Source: Amoebophrya sp. A120 (taxonomy: Eukaryota > Sar > Dinophyceae > Syndiniales > Amoebophryaceae). Taken from it: 64,000 nucleotides of DNA. The notes under the pieces were generated by a model. The model was not told where the DNA came from, made no database searches, and worked only from the letters and a program-made list of their open reading frames with translations. This document shows, piece after piece, positions 1 through 12,751 of the stretch. The DNA lies in NCBI GenBank assembly GCA_905178155.1, contig CAJINV010000002.1, forward strand, positions 8,810,225 to 8,874,224, read 5' to 3'. Position 1 is the stretch's first letter. Each line of letters opens with the position of its first letter. Position numbers and translations under genes: made by a program.

Positions 1-1939
1 CCGACATTACTAGGGAAAACTGCTTCTCGATAATCGGCACGAGCGTGGATAGATTCTCGCAGAGCTCTGGCGACGTGCTGTATTTTTTGATCGCCTCCAG
101 TAGTCGTGCGTCCACGTTGACGTTCTTGTCGAAAACCAGCAAAAGTAGAACTCCGTGGTAGCAGAGCGCAACCAGCTGCCCCTCGGCGTTGTTACTCGGG
201 AGAAACACCCGCGGGATGAACAGATTCCGATTGCTGGTCGCCGTGCTGGAGGTGTCGTCCGAGCCGAACAGGTAGCAACCGCTGTTGTGCGGCTGCGCGG
301 ATTTTTTCCTCCCAGCAGCACCTGTTCCGCTCCGCGCCGAGGGCAATACCGTGGCGGCACCGCCGAACAAGGTCGTTTCGATCAGGTTTGCCGCGGAATT
401 AGTGCTCGCACCCTCGGCGGCCTCGATCAAGTGCGATCTGCCGAACGCGCTGGAATGCGAATTGTTCGACGTGGGAATGCGGCCGTAGGGCGGCTGGTTC
501 AGCTTCTCGTTCGAAACTTGCCCATTAAACAAATTAACGAGGTAGGAGTAGGCGACCTGGTTAAGTGTTGGTTGAATTTTTTAGACTTGACCATACGGTA
601 AAAAATGCAGCTGACATCGATTGGCTCTGCCATAGATGTAGTTGCAGCCTGACGGCGATAACACTATGCCCTGGGACAACTTGTCCCAGCAACCATCTGT
701 ACGCAGCTGGCTACAAACATATGCTGCATGTGCTATATAACACTAGTATCATGTAGCAATCTATTTTCACATGAAAACCGCCACAAGTAATCTGGCGCAC
801 TCTCTGAGTACCTTCATGTCCTCCAGATCCATGCCACTGTAGATGAGATGCGCCTTGTAAAACAGTGCGCAATTTCGGTACTCCACGCCCAGCATTTCTT
901 TCAGTTTTGCCAGAAATGTTGCGATAGAGACGTAGGTGTTTCGTTCCACTGGTCCGTAGTGAAACCCATCGAGCTGGTAGAAAACACCGTTCGCCAACTG
1001 CGAGTCGAGCAAGTGGTGCGTCAAGGTTTCCAGATACGCAGGCACGAGGTCCTCCAGCAGGTCTGCCAGAAGTTCCCTTTGCTGCGACCTGGTTTTCATG
1101 CTATGGCTGCTCATTTTTATTCCCGGTGCGATTTTTTTCCCATCTTCCTTTGAGGAACTTGACGCAGAAGTAGAAGTTCCTTGGCCCTTATTGTCGCCTT
1201 CCGGCAAAAAGTGCCGCACCTTTCCGTGAAGCAGTTGAAAGATGCTGTAGAGGTTTTTCAGCACCGCAAGCAGCGTGTTCTCCGGAATGATGGTTTCCAG
1301 TGACTCGCGAATGTCGATCACCTGCTGTCTGTGGTTGGGTCTGCTCGAGCTATTGTCCTCGCCCTTTTGCCCGTCAGGTGGTCCACCTAGGCCGTCATGG
1401 TCTCCCCGCGTCCTCGGGCTCTGCTTGTTTCCACCGGGAACCGTCACGGTTTTACTTCCGACAGTCACCGCGGGGTGCTTCACGGCGAGCGCGAACCAGA
1501 TGTTGTCTTCCACCTCTTCGAACCCGAAGGAGTAGTCCTTCGTCTTCATCGACCGCAGCGAGGAACATCGCTTCTTCTTTTGTTTCTTTATTCTACTGCT
1601 AGACGAACTGCTGCCTCCCGAGCCAGAGGTGCCGGCTGCGGCAGCTCCCGCCGGAGCCGTGGTTTTCGAGCCCGCCGGGCTGGCGGTGGATACGGTTTTT
1701 GTTTTTGGCTCCTTCGCAGGAGCATCCGTCATCATGTCCCACTGTCGCGTGAAATCCACCAAGCCCTGCACGAGCGACACCTGATTCCGTTTCTCCTCTT
1801 GCGTCACCAAACCGGGGTGGTAATACAGAATCTTCGCGTCCTGGTGTGCGAATTCCTTTTCGTCGTCCTGCAAGTGCGCGATTTCTTCGGGGGATGCTTT
1901 CGCTGTCGGATCCCACGCAAAAAAGCAGAACTGCGCCAT
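1..1939 (-). CDS. CCZ1: CCZ1, Rab7 GEF subunit (3' end cut by window)
   Basis: CCZ1 pairs with MON1 to activate Rab7 in late endosome and vacuole fusion. Exon 1 (about 1939-785) opens with the first longin domain: MAQFCFFAWD, then ILYYHPG, then a segment around DNIWFALAVKHP. Its end matches the middle CCZ1 domain (NGVFYQLDGFHYGP, then ALFYKAHLIYSGMDLEDM). Exon 2 (about 556-1) starts VAYSYLVNLFNG and includes GVLLLLVFDKNVNVD and IIEKQFSLV, like the C-terminal longin region. The intron (784-557) has GT and AG ends and keeps frame. The ATG at 1939 is chosen because upstream in-frame codons are GTG only. A Ser/Ala/Gly-rich insert interrupts the first domain. The last part lies beyond base 1. The family call rests on recalled similarity. 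Confidence 0.82.
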
Positions 1940-3522
1940 GTTTGTGCTTTTAAGGAGGAACACTGCAGGTCCAAATCAACAGAATGAGGAGAAATAACTG
2001 CAGCTATTGTAAAGGCGAAATTTTATTCCTTGCTCTCGAGGACAATAATGCGCGTCTTTCTAAACCTAAAATCGTATTGTAAACTACTTCCGTTCCTGCG
2101 TCGATGTACAAAAGCGAATGGGCACCAACAGGATAACACGTGTTCCAGAGAGGTTTTGATGCTTGCAAGCGCGAAGCGGAAAGAAATGGCGATCGATTAT
2201 CAGCTGGTCAGCTAATTCTTCATCGATCCTGAGCTCGCCCCGTGCAGCGATAATTTTTGCGTTTCGCTAGTTCCAACACAATCCAGGGTATCTTCAGAGA
2301 CAGAGAGCTGCAGTATGCAAAAAGAATTCGAGAGCTTGATGCGCTTGCCTGTGAACATCGGTCTTCATCATCCTTGTTCCTCCAGATTGGAGGGCGTGGA
2401 AGAAGGGTTGCAGGTGGCATTTTCAATTGCCTGCAAATGAAAAAGTCGGGGGGGAAAGTACGGTTTCTAAGTACTTTCATACCTATGATGGGCAAGTATG
2501 TTTTTCGACTTGGACAGATAGCAGCATCAACACTGCTTTTTCTGCTGGTACGGTTTTTGCAATCACAAAGCTCTTTACTGGAGGAACATTGGTATGCAAA
2601 AGCAAAAGTAGTTGTCATGTGCATATAGCTTGCTTATCATCCAGTCGGGCGATTACCGTGCGGAGTTTTCTTTTTTTTCTGATACACGAGAAATCGCCAT
2701 CAATATGAGTAGAATCGATAGGGGTGGAATTCGCTTAGTTATCAGTTAGAGGTACACAAAATACATATTTTTCTTCATACTTAAAAATTTTATATGCGCG
2801 GAAATTATATATATTATCACGATCGGAAATAGATACAAGTGGCCGATATGTTGTACGAATTTATTATCATTGGAACGACTAGAGCAGTACTTGGTGCGGT
2901 TTTGACCTTGTAACTGATCAGGTGCCGAGCTTGATGCTATTTTTTCACGACCGACTACGATAGATCTCTACGTCGTTGCTTGAGCTTCATGATCCTTGCA
3001 CTTTCTATGAACGCGGCACATAATTAAGCGTTTTTTTTACGAGGATGCGGCCCCCTGCGATATCTACAACTAACAGCCTAGTGCTTTTTGACTCAAGATC
3101 TGTGCTGCTGCGCACAACCATCGAGAAAAGGCTTGCAAGACGGAGAAATTATATAAGTTAATGCACCAGCACGAAGCGCGATGGCATTTCGACAGCGGAT
3201 ATCTTCCCACCGCTGCGGGATGCGTTTATTTTTTTTACTTTTCAGTTGTGCTGTCAGCTGGGTGCACATCATTTTTGTTGTGAATTTACTACACTGAAGT
3301 TGACTGCTATGCTTTCGCAACACAGAAAGCGGATACAACATGCCTCGAAGCAACGCAGAGTAGTGCTTTTGTTGATGTGTCGATGTGGATGCGATCAAGC
3401 TAACTACGGAGTAGAAATTACATCACGCAAGACAATATCAAAAATAATACTACTTCTTGTGTTCTTGAAAGTGAAGTTTTTTTTGCATTACAAATCTGCA
3501 TGTTAATCCGAGCGAAAAAAAT
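1940..3522. other. Intergenic stretch, no gene seen
   Basis: AT-rich spacer between CCZ1 and the next gene on the same strand. It holds only short overlapping open frames without family resemblance or splice logic. I see no RNA gene or array here. Confidence 0.6.
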
Positions 3523-6500
3523 CTACCCAAAAAGTTGCTTGTCGTTTACGGGGTCAATATCAAATTCGAAGCTATCGTCATTCAGCTCGAGGCTATCGCT
3601 TTTCGTTTTAGTATAAGTGAACTTTTGCGGCAAGCGTGGCAATTTCTTTTCGGTGATTCGGTCACTTTCCGCACAATTGCAGAGGGTATTATCACTTTCC
3701 CTGGCTCTTGCTTTTGCGGTAAGAATCGCGCAATTGAAAAGATCATCGCTACTTATTTCTTCACAAGTCAAATCTGAGCCAGTGTATAACTTTCCCCCTC
3801 TCCACCAACCACAAAAACACCTTCCCAACTCCGCGGCCCCATCCGGAACGCGGTGCGACATGGGGCCCAGTTGCACTGTCCTCCAGTTAGACTTTTGCAT
3901 TTCTCGGTAGGTGAGGCACGGCCCGCCGCCGGAAATAAAAGTTTTCTTGTAGATGATGATGTTTTTCTTGCACTTAGAGCATTCGCCGTTGTACTCTTTT
4001 TGGTGGTACTGCTTGTGCAGTTTGACGAGGTCGAGCTCCTTATGAAAAACGTCACTTGCGGCATCGACCTGCTTCTTCCACTTTCCACCCGCGTACTTGT
4101 TTCGATATTGTTGCAGCTCTTGTTCAAATTTCAGTTGCCCCTCGGATTTCGGCTCCTTCCGCACAGTGTCAGCAGTATGGATGCTAATTCGCGCCTACAA
4201 ACAAGCCAGGTCATATAGTTGAAGCTCAGAGCCGTACATAAAAAAACTGGATGGCTACAGTTTGTCACGCGTGCAATGACTGCTGCGGTTTCATTTGTAG
4301 GCGGAATTTATTAGATATTTCAAATCAGGCAGCGGCTGCGGATTCTGCTGGTGCGGTTCGTCTTGCACCGCCTGTAAAATATTGGAAAAAATTATAAACC
4401 GCACAAGGAGCGATCCATGCATGAGAAATCAGTCTGCTAATCGGGTCACAGCGAGAGCATTACACTGGGTGCACAAAATAGTTAGTACCTCTCTGTCTGC
4501 CACAACCTGCTTGCCAGCTGCTCCAAAAAGTCCAATCGCTCCTTCCAGAACCTTCTTCTCGTTCACTTTGATCTGGTCCGGGAGCATATTCTCTTCCTGA
4601 GTAGGCTCTTTAGCTTTCTTCGCGTTGTACTCGTCGATTTTCAGCCGGGCGTAGAACTGGATGTCGCTAGTCTTCTTGTCTATTTTTGCTTGCTCCATCT
4701 CGTCGGATAATTTTTTGTAAAAAGCCTTGATTGACATGCTCATCGTGCTGGCAACGCCGGTCGCGACGGCTTCATTTTTGTAGCACCCCTGCTTGACCAA
4801 GATCTTCTCGCCGTCCACTTCACCGAACATCATGCAAAACATAATGTCCCGCCAATGCTCGATCTGGTCTATTTGCTTCTCGACCCGCCGGAAAAAAACC
4901 ATCATCTGGTCCTTGGAGAATTCTTTTTCCTCCTTTTTCGGTCTGGTTTGCCACTCGTCAACTGCTGCAGTCGGTTTCTGTTGGCTTAGAATTTGCATCT
5001 CGGTAATGCCTTCCGGGGCATCAAAAAAAATTCCGTCCAGCATCTTCTTTTTCTCGCTGCTCGTCTTTTTATTTCCTTGGCGGGTCATGTGCTGAAACCT
5101 GACGTCCACCCGATAGTCTTGTAAGTCGCCAACAACCGAATCCGTGTTATTCTGCAGCGAGGAGTCATTTTGTTGTTGGTCATCTACCTTGGAGTTGTGG
5201 TGTGTGGAATTTTCTTCAAATACGTCCCACAAACGCTCCTCCCGTTCTTTCACACTGTTGTAGTCCAGCTTCCTCCAAAATTCGTATGGTTCGAAACACT
5301 GCCGCCCATCCATGTCCGGGCGAAAGTTGATGATTCTTCGGGGTTCGTCCTGAAACAAGAACTCGCATGTTTTCTTCACGTCCGCTTGCTTGGAACTTTT
5401 TGCGCCCGTAGGATTTGGAAGAACACCGTACCCGGCCTCGATCGCAGCCTGCAACGGAGTAAGCTGCTCCGTGTCAAAAAACCAGCAAATTCTGCAGCGA
5501 GACTTGTTCAGGATTCTGTACCGCGCGTCTCTGACGACCCGGATTTCTTGAAAATGCCCCGAGGTGCACATATCAATGCGCGAGGAGGTGATGAGCAAGC
5601 ATTTCAGCCGAGATTTCGTGGACATGGCGTGGGTTGGAAACGGAAGCGCCCAATTCCAATGCTCGTCTGGGTACTCGAACTCCGCGACGTTGCCAGCGTG
5701 TTTGTCATTTTCGTACTTCTTGGTCACGTCACCGCTGTAAGGTGACTCGAAACACCGGGCAAAACCTGAAGGCATCACATATTTACACTTTTAAAAAATT
5801 ATTGGCATGAAATTGCTGCTCGTTTTGCGCATTTTGGACGAACGTAAGCTGCTGCACAGGATTCAGCTGCAGATCAAATGCACAACCATAGGACACACGC
5901 ATAAACAATTATACTTGTACTAGATGCACACTTTTATAAGCAAGCATGGCGCGCAGCATCCCGCAATTGAATTTCAAAAATACCTCTCCACTTTCCCACA
6001 GCCTCGCCGCTGATCACCCGTGTGCTCCTCTGGAACTCTTGGTGTGCTTTCGGCAGGCGACCCGTAGCGGGTTGGTTAGGATCGGGCTCGTCAGATCCAG
6101 TTGCTTGGCCCTCTCCAAAATGCACTGCGTGGGGATCTAAAATATCCGCTTCCCGCAACACGACTACTACCAAGACCTGCAGGCTCAAATTGACGGACAG
6201 CACCTGGACAATGCGGGATCTCTTGTGGTAGAGGTAAATTTCCAGGCAGAGTGGTTTTCCTGCTTCGGTGTAGGCGTGGAGGAGAAAAAATAAGTACAGA
6301 CACTGGAGTCTGCCTCGCTGGCAGGCAGTTTGGTACTCTTCGGCTCCCTGGCAGATGTCGGTATGATGCTCGTCGATTATCGCCTCACAAACGCGGCGCT
6401 CGTGGAGACGCATGGTAGCGCACTTGTGATTTAGAAACTCTTTTACTTCAGCTTCCGACATTCCGTGTTTTGCGTGGTCCAAGTTCATGAATTGCTTCAA

Positions 6501-9500
6501 TTCTGGCAGGGCTTCCGCCAACTCGGGGTACTCGGTGTGCTGCTGGAGATTTCTTTGCAACTGCGGTTTCGGGTCGTTGTTCCACGCCGTGTTCTGTATT
6601 TTCATCATGTAGAGCATGCGCACGATGTCACTGGGTTTGCGAAGCGTGGCCATATTTTCGAACTCCGTGCCGTCCGGCCACAAATATTCGCGGCATTTAT
6701 CATAGTCGACGTCGGGCTCGTTTTCCAGCAACTGCCGGCCGTCCAAGACACTGTTGCTGTCCATGCAGCCTTTCCGTGTATAGAGCGTGGAAACAGGATC
6801 GTATGCTCGAAAACACGGCACCCAGGTCGGAAGACAAGACTCCTGCAACGCGTACTGGGTGCACTGTTTGATTGTTGTTTCAATGTGTGTCATTTGTCAT
6901 GCATAAAACGCAAGTCATTTTGCATTTCGGATTCGCAAAAAAAAATCAATATCTGCATTTTGGTACCTGCTGTAAAATCCCAGAGTTGTTGCCGCGACGC
7001 GACGTCCTGGAGAGAATGCCGCCGTACGCTTCTATACCCCGCGTACTGGGTATCATTACCGCCGGAAATTGTTCCAAAAAACTTTTCGCTTGTTCCGCCC
7101 CCTCCTTCTCATAAACTATTAACCACTTCCGGATGAGCCAACTATTCTCCATCTTCCCGAGTCCTGCGATCAGCTTACTGGCGATGGGATTTTTCCGCAG
7201 CCCCTTGACCTCCAAGATTTTCTCGAAAAGCTGGAGCTCGAACTTGTGCGAGCCCATGATCGCTCGATCGCGAAAGTGTGTGTAGCAAGCGGCCTTCGTC
7301 GTAGCAGTCTTTGTTGCCTGGATCGCGGATACTTCCTCCTCTTCCAAAAAATGGTACGGAGAACTTTCCAGGAATGCGAGGAAAGAGCGGTGCTGTTGCT
7401 TCAGGTAAAAATCCCGATCGCGACAAATTTCGGCAACTGAAGACTTCCACCCCTGGAGGTCGGATGGCAAATGCGCAAAATCCTCAAGCGTGAGGTCCAA
7501 CCCGGGCTTCATCCCGTAAAGTAACATTCTCTTTTCCATTGAGAGGCGGAGTTGCTGGGTTTTCACGGCCTTTTGCAATACCTGTTTTGTATTAGAACAT
7601 TATTTTTTTTGATGCAGTCGCGAAATAGAGATATTAACGGCCGCAGTGCCCTGATTGTGTATCGCCAGCAAAATGCAAAGCAATTTTCTTAGCATGAAAC
7701 TGCAGTAGTATAACCATAAACGTGTGCGCTTTGCATGACAAAAGCATGATCATCTGTACCCAGAAGAACCCCGCTCCGTAGGTTTCCGCAAATTTGTCCT
7801 CTTGATTCATCCGGAGAGATCGGCGAAGATCGTTTTCGAAGTGGGAATTGGACAAAAACGCCGTGTCCGCTAGCATGCTTGGAGACTGGCTGTAAAAACC
7901 CGCCCGCTGGTTCAAATTCACCCAGCCGATGGCTATGGTGGCCCCATGATAATACAGGGGTGCTCTTTTGCACAGTTCGCATATTAACGCCGCCATCCGA
8001 ATGCTTTCGTCAGCAAGTGTTGCACAGATGGAAACAATCGTGTTCGGATCGTCATCCGGGCCGAGTTTGGTCAGAGTTTCTTCCATCATGTTTCTCCCCT
8101 CCTGTTCCTTCCGCTCCCTTTTTCTCTCATCTAATTCCGTTATCCAGCTTGCAACGTCCCAAAAACCGTCTTGCTTGACCTTGTCGTCTAGCTCCTGCAC
8201 CTCGTCGTGAAAACTCCACACGGCCTTTTCCCTTCTTTTCGTGTTTGGTAGTTTGGCTTTGTTATGTCTGTTCTCGTCATCATCATCGGACTCGGAGTCG
8301 GTTTCAGCGTCGGCTTTGTCGATTGCTGATGTAATTTTGAATTCAAAATTTGAAAACAATTACGAAAGGCCTTACATTTGAAAACTTTGCATGACAAAAC
8401 CATCGGCGAACTACAGATGCAAAAAACAAAAAGTGCTTTTCTCTCTTTCCACTCCTGACCGCTTTTTGTCTTTGAACTGTAGCTTGTTGCAGGATTGGGC
8501 TAGGACGTAATCCAGTTCGAGTTTCTTCCACATGATTAACGAAGGCCTCCCATCTTTCGCAGCAGTTACAAAAATCTCCGAGTCGAGGGCCTTGCGATTT
8601 GGATTCTCGATGTAGAGAAAGCACCGGAATGCGAACCGCAACGTCGTCCACCCTGTTTTCGCGAAAAAACAAGTATAATCCATCTGGCAGAACCGCTCCT
8701 TGCTACTGAAGTTTCCCAATTGCGAGCGGATGAGTTTGCACCGAATCCTCACCGCATCTGCAAAATCCGGACTATCGTACGAGCAGTTGATTTCCGCCTC
8801 CAGATCCTCCCTGAACTCGCCGACCAGTCTGATGATGTCGTTGTCGTCGCAAGATTCGATGACCGCTGTGTAGAAATCGCCAAACTTTATGGAGTGTTTT
8901 CCTTTCGCCGTACTCCTCAGCCTGTAGAGGCGCTTCATCTTCACCGGCAGCATTTTCTCCGCAATTTTGATGGATTGCCGGTTCTCGTCGTGCGGGACGT
9001 CCCAATTGCAAATCGAGGGGCAGTATGAAAGTTAAAGACTCAGATACACATTTCAAAAATCGATCACCGTCGTATTTGTCATGCAGGTTTTCTAGTAGTG
9101 TCGCGCAAACATATATCTGAATCATTTTCACAAGATAAATCCCCGCGCTCAGCGCGCCACTGCGGGTAGGAATTCGCCGAACACTTGTCCATTGTGAAGA
9201 CCGTCGGGATGTCCACTCCAAGCCGGCCCCAATTCGTCAGGAAGGAAATGATCTCCAACAAGGCCGACAGCCAACAGCTGTATTTTTTTTGCTGGTAGGT
9301 GTAGTTGTAATCGGCGGTGTCAAGTTTTTTCAGGAACTTTTGGATATCCTGAAAAGAACCTTCCGGAAGCGCGACGAGCAGCATGCTCAGCGTGAACGCC
9401 TCATCAAGCGTGTCAAACAAAAACCCGCGAATTCGACTTTGAACAAACTCTCGTCCACCTAACCGCACGCCATCCAAGGCGCATCCCACTGCGTGTCCGT

Positions 9501-9887
9501 ACCGGGTATTCATCATCGCGTTGACCTTGATCACCTGCAGAATCCAGCAAACATAACCCAAGACCAGCATTTGTCGTGCTTTTTCCAGATGCTGCGTGAA
9601 GAGCGGGCTGTACGGCACGGCGCACATGGAGATGTGATGAGCGAATGGTAGTTGTTTTCTCCCTGCTTCTGCAATGGTGATAATTACGGGCGTGCGGTCC
9701 TGCAGCTGGTATCCTGAGGTAGAGTGATTTTTTTGAAATATTGCATGACAAATTGCGGAATGTCATTTCACGCAAGTTTATGCATGGCAAAAATCTAAGT
9801 ACCTAATCCCGGACGTTCTTGTGCGTCCCACATTTCGACAATGCGCCCGCACCACTGATTGAAATACTCCGCCATAGTTTCGATGCC
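3523..9887 (-). CDS. Very large unrecognised multi-exon protein
   Basis: At least nine exons read as one gene. Approximate exons: 9887-9803, 9713-9132, about 9021-8428, 8325-7760, 7581-6967, 6863-5984, 5765-4489, 4371-about 4300 and about 4194-3523. Most introns have GT-AG ends that keep frame, for example RPGL joined to GYQLQD and KWR joined to GFARCFES. The product exceeds 1500 residues. An Asp/Glu run (DSESDDDDE) and a C-terminal CxxC plus CxC pair (ECSKCKKN, RCFCGWW) are visible. I recognise no domain. The 5' end is unclear: MAEYFNQW at about 9876 could start it, but an open frame reaches further upstream. The last exon may belong to a separate gene, since it has no ATG near its start and its joining intron is unusual. 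Confidence 0.6.
4186..4308 (-). mobile_element. Introner-like intron with terminal inverted repeats
   Basis: Flanked by AATT on both sides (4186-4189 and 4305-4308). Inside are inverted arms, CGCGCCTACAAA on the left and TTTGTAGGCGG on the right. It lies between two coding exons of the large gene. Using the AATT repeats as splice points would give a TAG, so the true boundaries are unresolved; GC-AG is possible. Confidence 0.5.
9022..9131 (-). mobile_element. Intron with imperfect inverted ends and no AG acceptor
   Basis: The downstream exon frame (CPSICNWDVPHDEN) meets a TAA just upstream, so the acceptor must lie in a short window that holds no AG. The ends carry imperfect inverted repeats: TATGAAAG through ACTCAGATA on one side, TATCTGAATCATTTTCACA on the other. 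Ending the upstream exon at GDLSC and starting downstream at PSICNW restores the frame. The insert contains the TTTGTCATGCA motif seen in other introns. Confidence 0.45.
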
Positions 9888-10468
9888 CTGATTCAAATTT
9901 TAAGGTCAGCACTGTTTGTCATGCAGATTTCAGTAATCGTGAACAGTCAATATGCATAATCACGCGGACAATAAAAAGCATGCATTTGCTATGCGCAGCG
10001 CCATCAAATAATACTCGCGTCGTCCCATGTTGCAGAAGCCAACCGACAAATTGCTCAGAGGAGAAGTCGACTGTGGGTGTATCTGATAAGAAGACTATAA
10101 AGATGCGAAATATTTTCCGACACGCCGAGAAAGGTGCAACAAACTAAAATCGCCAAAATATGACATGCGTTTTTTGGTACAACATAGATGCTTCGAATTT
10201 GTTGGCTTCTTTTGCGCAACACGGTTTTTATTTCCGGACGGACAAATTCGAAACAGTCCTGCCGTCGAATTGTTTCTGCTAAAGTACGCGCAGCTCAAAA
10301 AAGACAAAACGATGCGCAAATCGACAATAAACAACTCAAACGCGAACAATCGCTGTGAGCTAGCTTTTTTGTGCAATTTTGGATGTGCCACTTCTATGCG
10401 CAAGTATCATGCGCGATCAAAGTGCAGCGACGCTGCGTGCAATCATGATGCTGGAGCGCGAAGTAAAA

Positions 10469-10555
10469 GCTCCACGCTCGAGCTCCACGCTCGAGCGTGG
10501 AGCTCGAACGTGGAGCTCGAACGTGGAGCTCGAGCGTGGAGGTCCAACTTGGAGC
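10469..10555. repeat. Palindromic array of 13-bp units
   Basis: Units of GCTCCACGCTCGA switch midway to their reverse complement (GTGGAGCTCGAAC and variants). The whole array can fold back on itself. No gene reads through it convincingly. Confidence 0.85.
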
Positions 10556-10597
10556 ATACTTGTGTATTCTGACGTGCGAAGTTCTGCTGTGTGTGAT

Positions 10598-10790
10598 GCT
10601 CAAAAATATGCTCTTTGTTATGCTCAAAAAGTGACTACCTTTTTGACTACCCAAAAATTTCTTAGACCCCACGGCGCGCTCTCTGTTTGCGCGCTCAAAA
10701 TTATGCTTGTTTTTATGCTCAAAATTATGCTTTTTCTTATGCTCAGAATTATGCTCAATCATCGCGCTCTCGCGAGAAGAGCAAGCTCGA
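10598..10790. repeat. Degenerate ATGCTCAAAA repeats
   Basis: TTATGCTCAAAA and close variants recur at least seven times with irregular spacing. The long open frames across it on both strands (rich in His/Lys/Asn/Glu on minus) are a product of the repeat and are not called as genes. Confidence 0.7.
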
Positions 10791-11338
10791 CGCCTTAGCG
10801 TGATGCTCAAACGCGGAGATTGATCAAGCAGAGAAGCCTAAAACTACCAAAAGCGGAAGTGCTCGAAAAACCTAAAATGGATTTCGGATTTAGGCTTTCG
10901 CGAAGCCCCCTTTTTTTAAAATGCAGCTTCTTAAAGGCCGCGCTCTTTTACCCATCTTGAATGCGCGCATAAAATTGCAGCGCAGACCTCCAGCTCGCTG
11001 CCGTCCACAGCAAATAAGCACGTGATCCGCATCAAATACAGCATCAACGCTGCGGCGCTTTTCGGCAAAAAGGCTGCTCCCCAAGAGGATTAATAAGCTC
11101 TGGGCATTGTGGCATCAAAATACCATAACACATGTAGAAGGATTGCTACAATAACAAGTATTACACGCTTTTGGCATGATTTGCGCAACAAAAACACTAC
11201 TAAAAAAAGGTAAATATGTACTCGCTTTGCCTGTGAAGGTTATCATCCCGGACATGTGGGCTATGCTAATGAAACGTCGCAGCTTCACCTTGAATGTAGA
11301 TGCTGCGATAAATAACTGTGTTGCTTTACCATACAAAG

Positions 11339-11965
11339 CTACTGCATCCATTCAAGGCAGAACTGCGAGCTACATTTCTTAAACAGACCTTGCATCTGTT
11401 CGACAGGCACAACCTGCCCGAGAAACACGTCCCGAAACACATCTGCTTGGTAGTTGCAGGCGACCAGCGGCTTGATCAGCAGCTCGGCGAAGATTGCGGC
11501 AAACTGCGCCGTCGTATGCTCCAACTTTTTCTTCACACGATTGCTCTGCTCCTCTTTGAAGTACTTCTTACACCGGCCGTTGATCAACATGAAGAACGCG
11601 TCCATCGTCAGCAAATCGGGACCGTCTGACCCTTCCGGAATCATAACCCACTGCTGTTTTTTTGCGGTCTCGGATTGCCCTTGTCGCTGCACGAGGCAGG
11701 TGTGCGTTTCGTTTTTGAAAATCTCCAGCATCAGGGTCAATGCTTTCCCACGGAGCGTGTACTGCTGCAAGAAGTCCTTCTTCGGATGGTCTTGCCACTC
11801 GTCCCGAGTACAGTTGCGAAGGTCCGTGATGGTTTTTACAAAGTGCTCCAGCGGAACACCTAGCAACAGCTCATTGACAGCGATCAAAGGCACGTCTGTC
11901 AACGCCGTTGCCTCAATGTCGATGTCGACGGGGGAAGACCCCGCAAACGACGCCAGTCGTTCCAT
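11339..11965 (-). CDS. Unrecognised protein, about 208 residues
   Basis: Open frame from the ATG at 11965 (MERLASFAGSS) to a stop at 11339. It is well-mixed, soluble-looking sequence with no long low-complexity run. It includes VPLEHFVKTITDLRNCT, a WQDHPKKDFL segment and a Cys-containing end (FKKCSSQFCLEW). I see no known domain, signal peptide or membrane segment. It may be complete, or it may be a 5' exon of the large gene further left, since the two share strand and the spacer between is repeats. Confidence 0.5.
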   Translation of the reverse strand: MERLASFAGSSPVDIDIEATALTDVPLIAVNELLLGVPLEHFVKTITDLRNCTRDEWQDHPKKDFLQQYTLRGKALTLMLEIFKNETHTCLVQRQGQSETAKKQQWVMIPEGSDGPDLLTMDAFFMLINGRCKKYFKEEQSNRVKKKLEHTTAQFAAIFAELLIKPLVACNYQADVFRDVFLGQVVPVEQMQGLFKKCSSQFCLEWMQ

Positions 11966-12751
11966 TTTAATTCTTTTTTTCACACTACATCTTTCAAATT
12001 ATTCTATCTCTCAGCTTTTTCTATATCGGATAACAGATGCACTCGTCATAAGAAATTTTTTGGTTCGAAAAATACTTTTTGACATAACAAACAAACACAG
12101 CAAATCACTTCAGTAGTTTCATCACCATCGCACTTTCAATTTCACAGCGTATATTTATTCCCAGATATCGAAAAAACATTTTGGACCAAAGAGAACAACG
12201 ATGCTTTGCACTACATTCATTTTTAAACTCTTTTACATCGTGTCCAGTTGCGTTTCCCCAGAAAAAAGCAATAATATGGCCCCAGCAAACTTGTCTGCTA
12301 CCGCTGCAGTCAGTGTTTGCATATAGCAGGAACAGAAAACTCCTGGCTTCATTGATGAAAAAATCAATGGTCTTCGGGACAAATGACAGACAACTAGATT
12401 GTGCAAACTGAGAAAAAGTTTACTTTATCTAGCGTGGATATGGAAAGGCAATCTATGCATTTTTTCCCAAAAAAATTCATTAATTGATACTATTTATTTC
12501 GAGCAGAGCCCCTTCATCATACAAGAAAATGAAATTCAATAATTTTTTACACAGTTGTGAACTACAACTGCTGCTTCGAAATAAAAGTTTTACAAAAAAT
12601 TGTACACGACGTGCAACAAAAAGGCGAAGGAGTTCACTTATATAAAAGTAAGACGATTAATAAGGAACTCGACTTCTAGTCATCTGCTGGCACTCACGCT
12701 TGCCCTACTTGGTGGTCTAATTCTTGTTCTAGAATTACTTGACTCCCTTGA
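11966..12751. other. AT-rich intergenic stretch
   Basis: Spacer of low GC with long A and T runs. Nothing supportable is seen on either strand. Confidence 0.6.

Larger units (their letters stand above)
9888..11338. other. Repeat-rich spacer, possible 5' exons of the large gene
   Basis: An intron-like stretch just left of 10000 carries TTTGTCATGCA. A minus-strand open frame near 10145-9960 (including SEQFVGWLLQHGTT) could be an upstream exon of the large gene but cannot be proven. The rest is dominated by the two repeat arrays listed below. Confidence 0.35.

Noticed and set aside
10379-10810. Long frames on both strands over the repeat spacer
   Set aside because: They are translations of the ATGCTCAAAA and 13-bp repeats.
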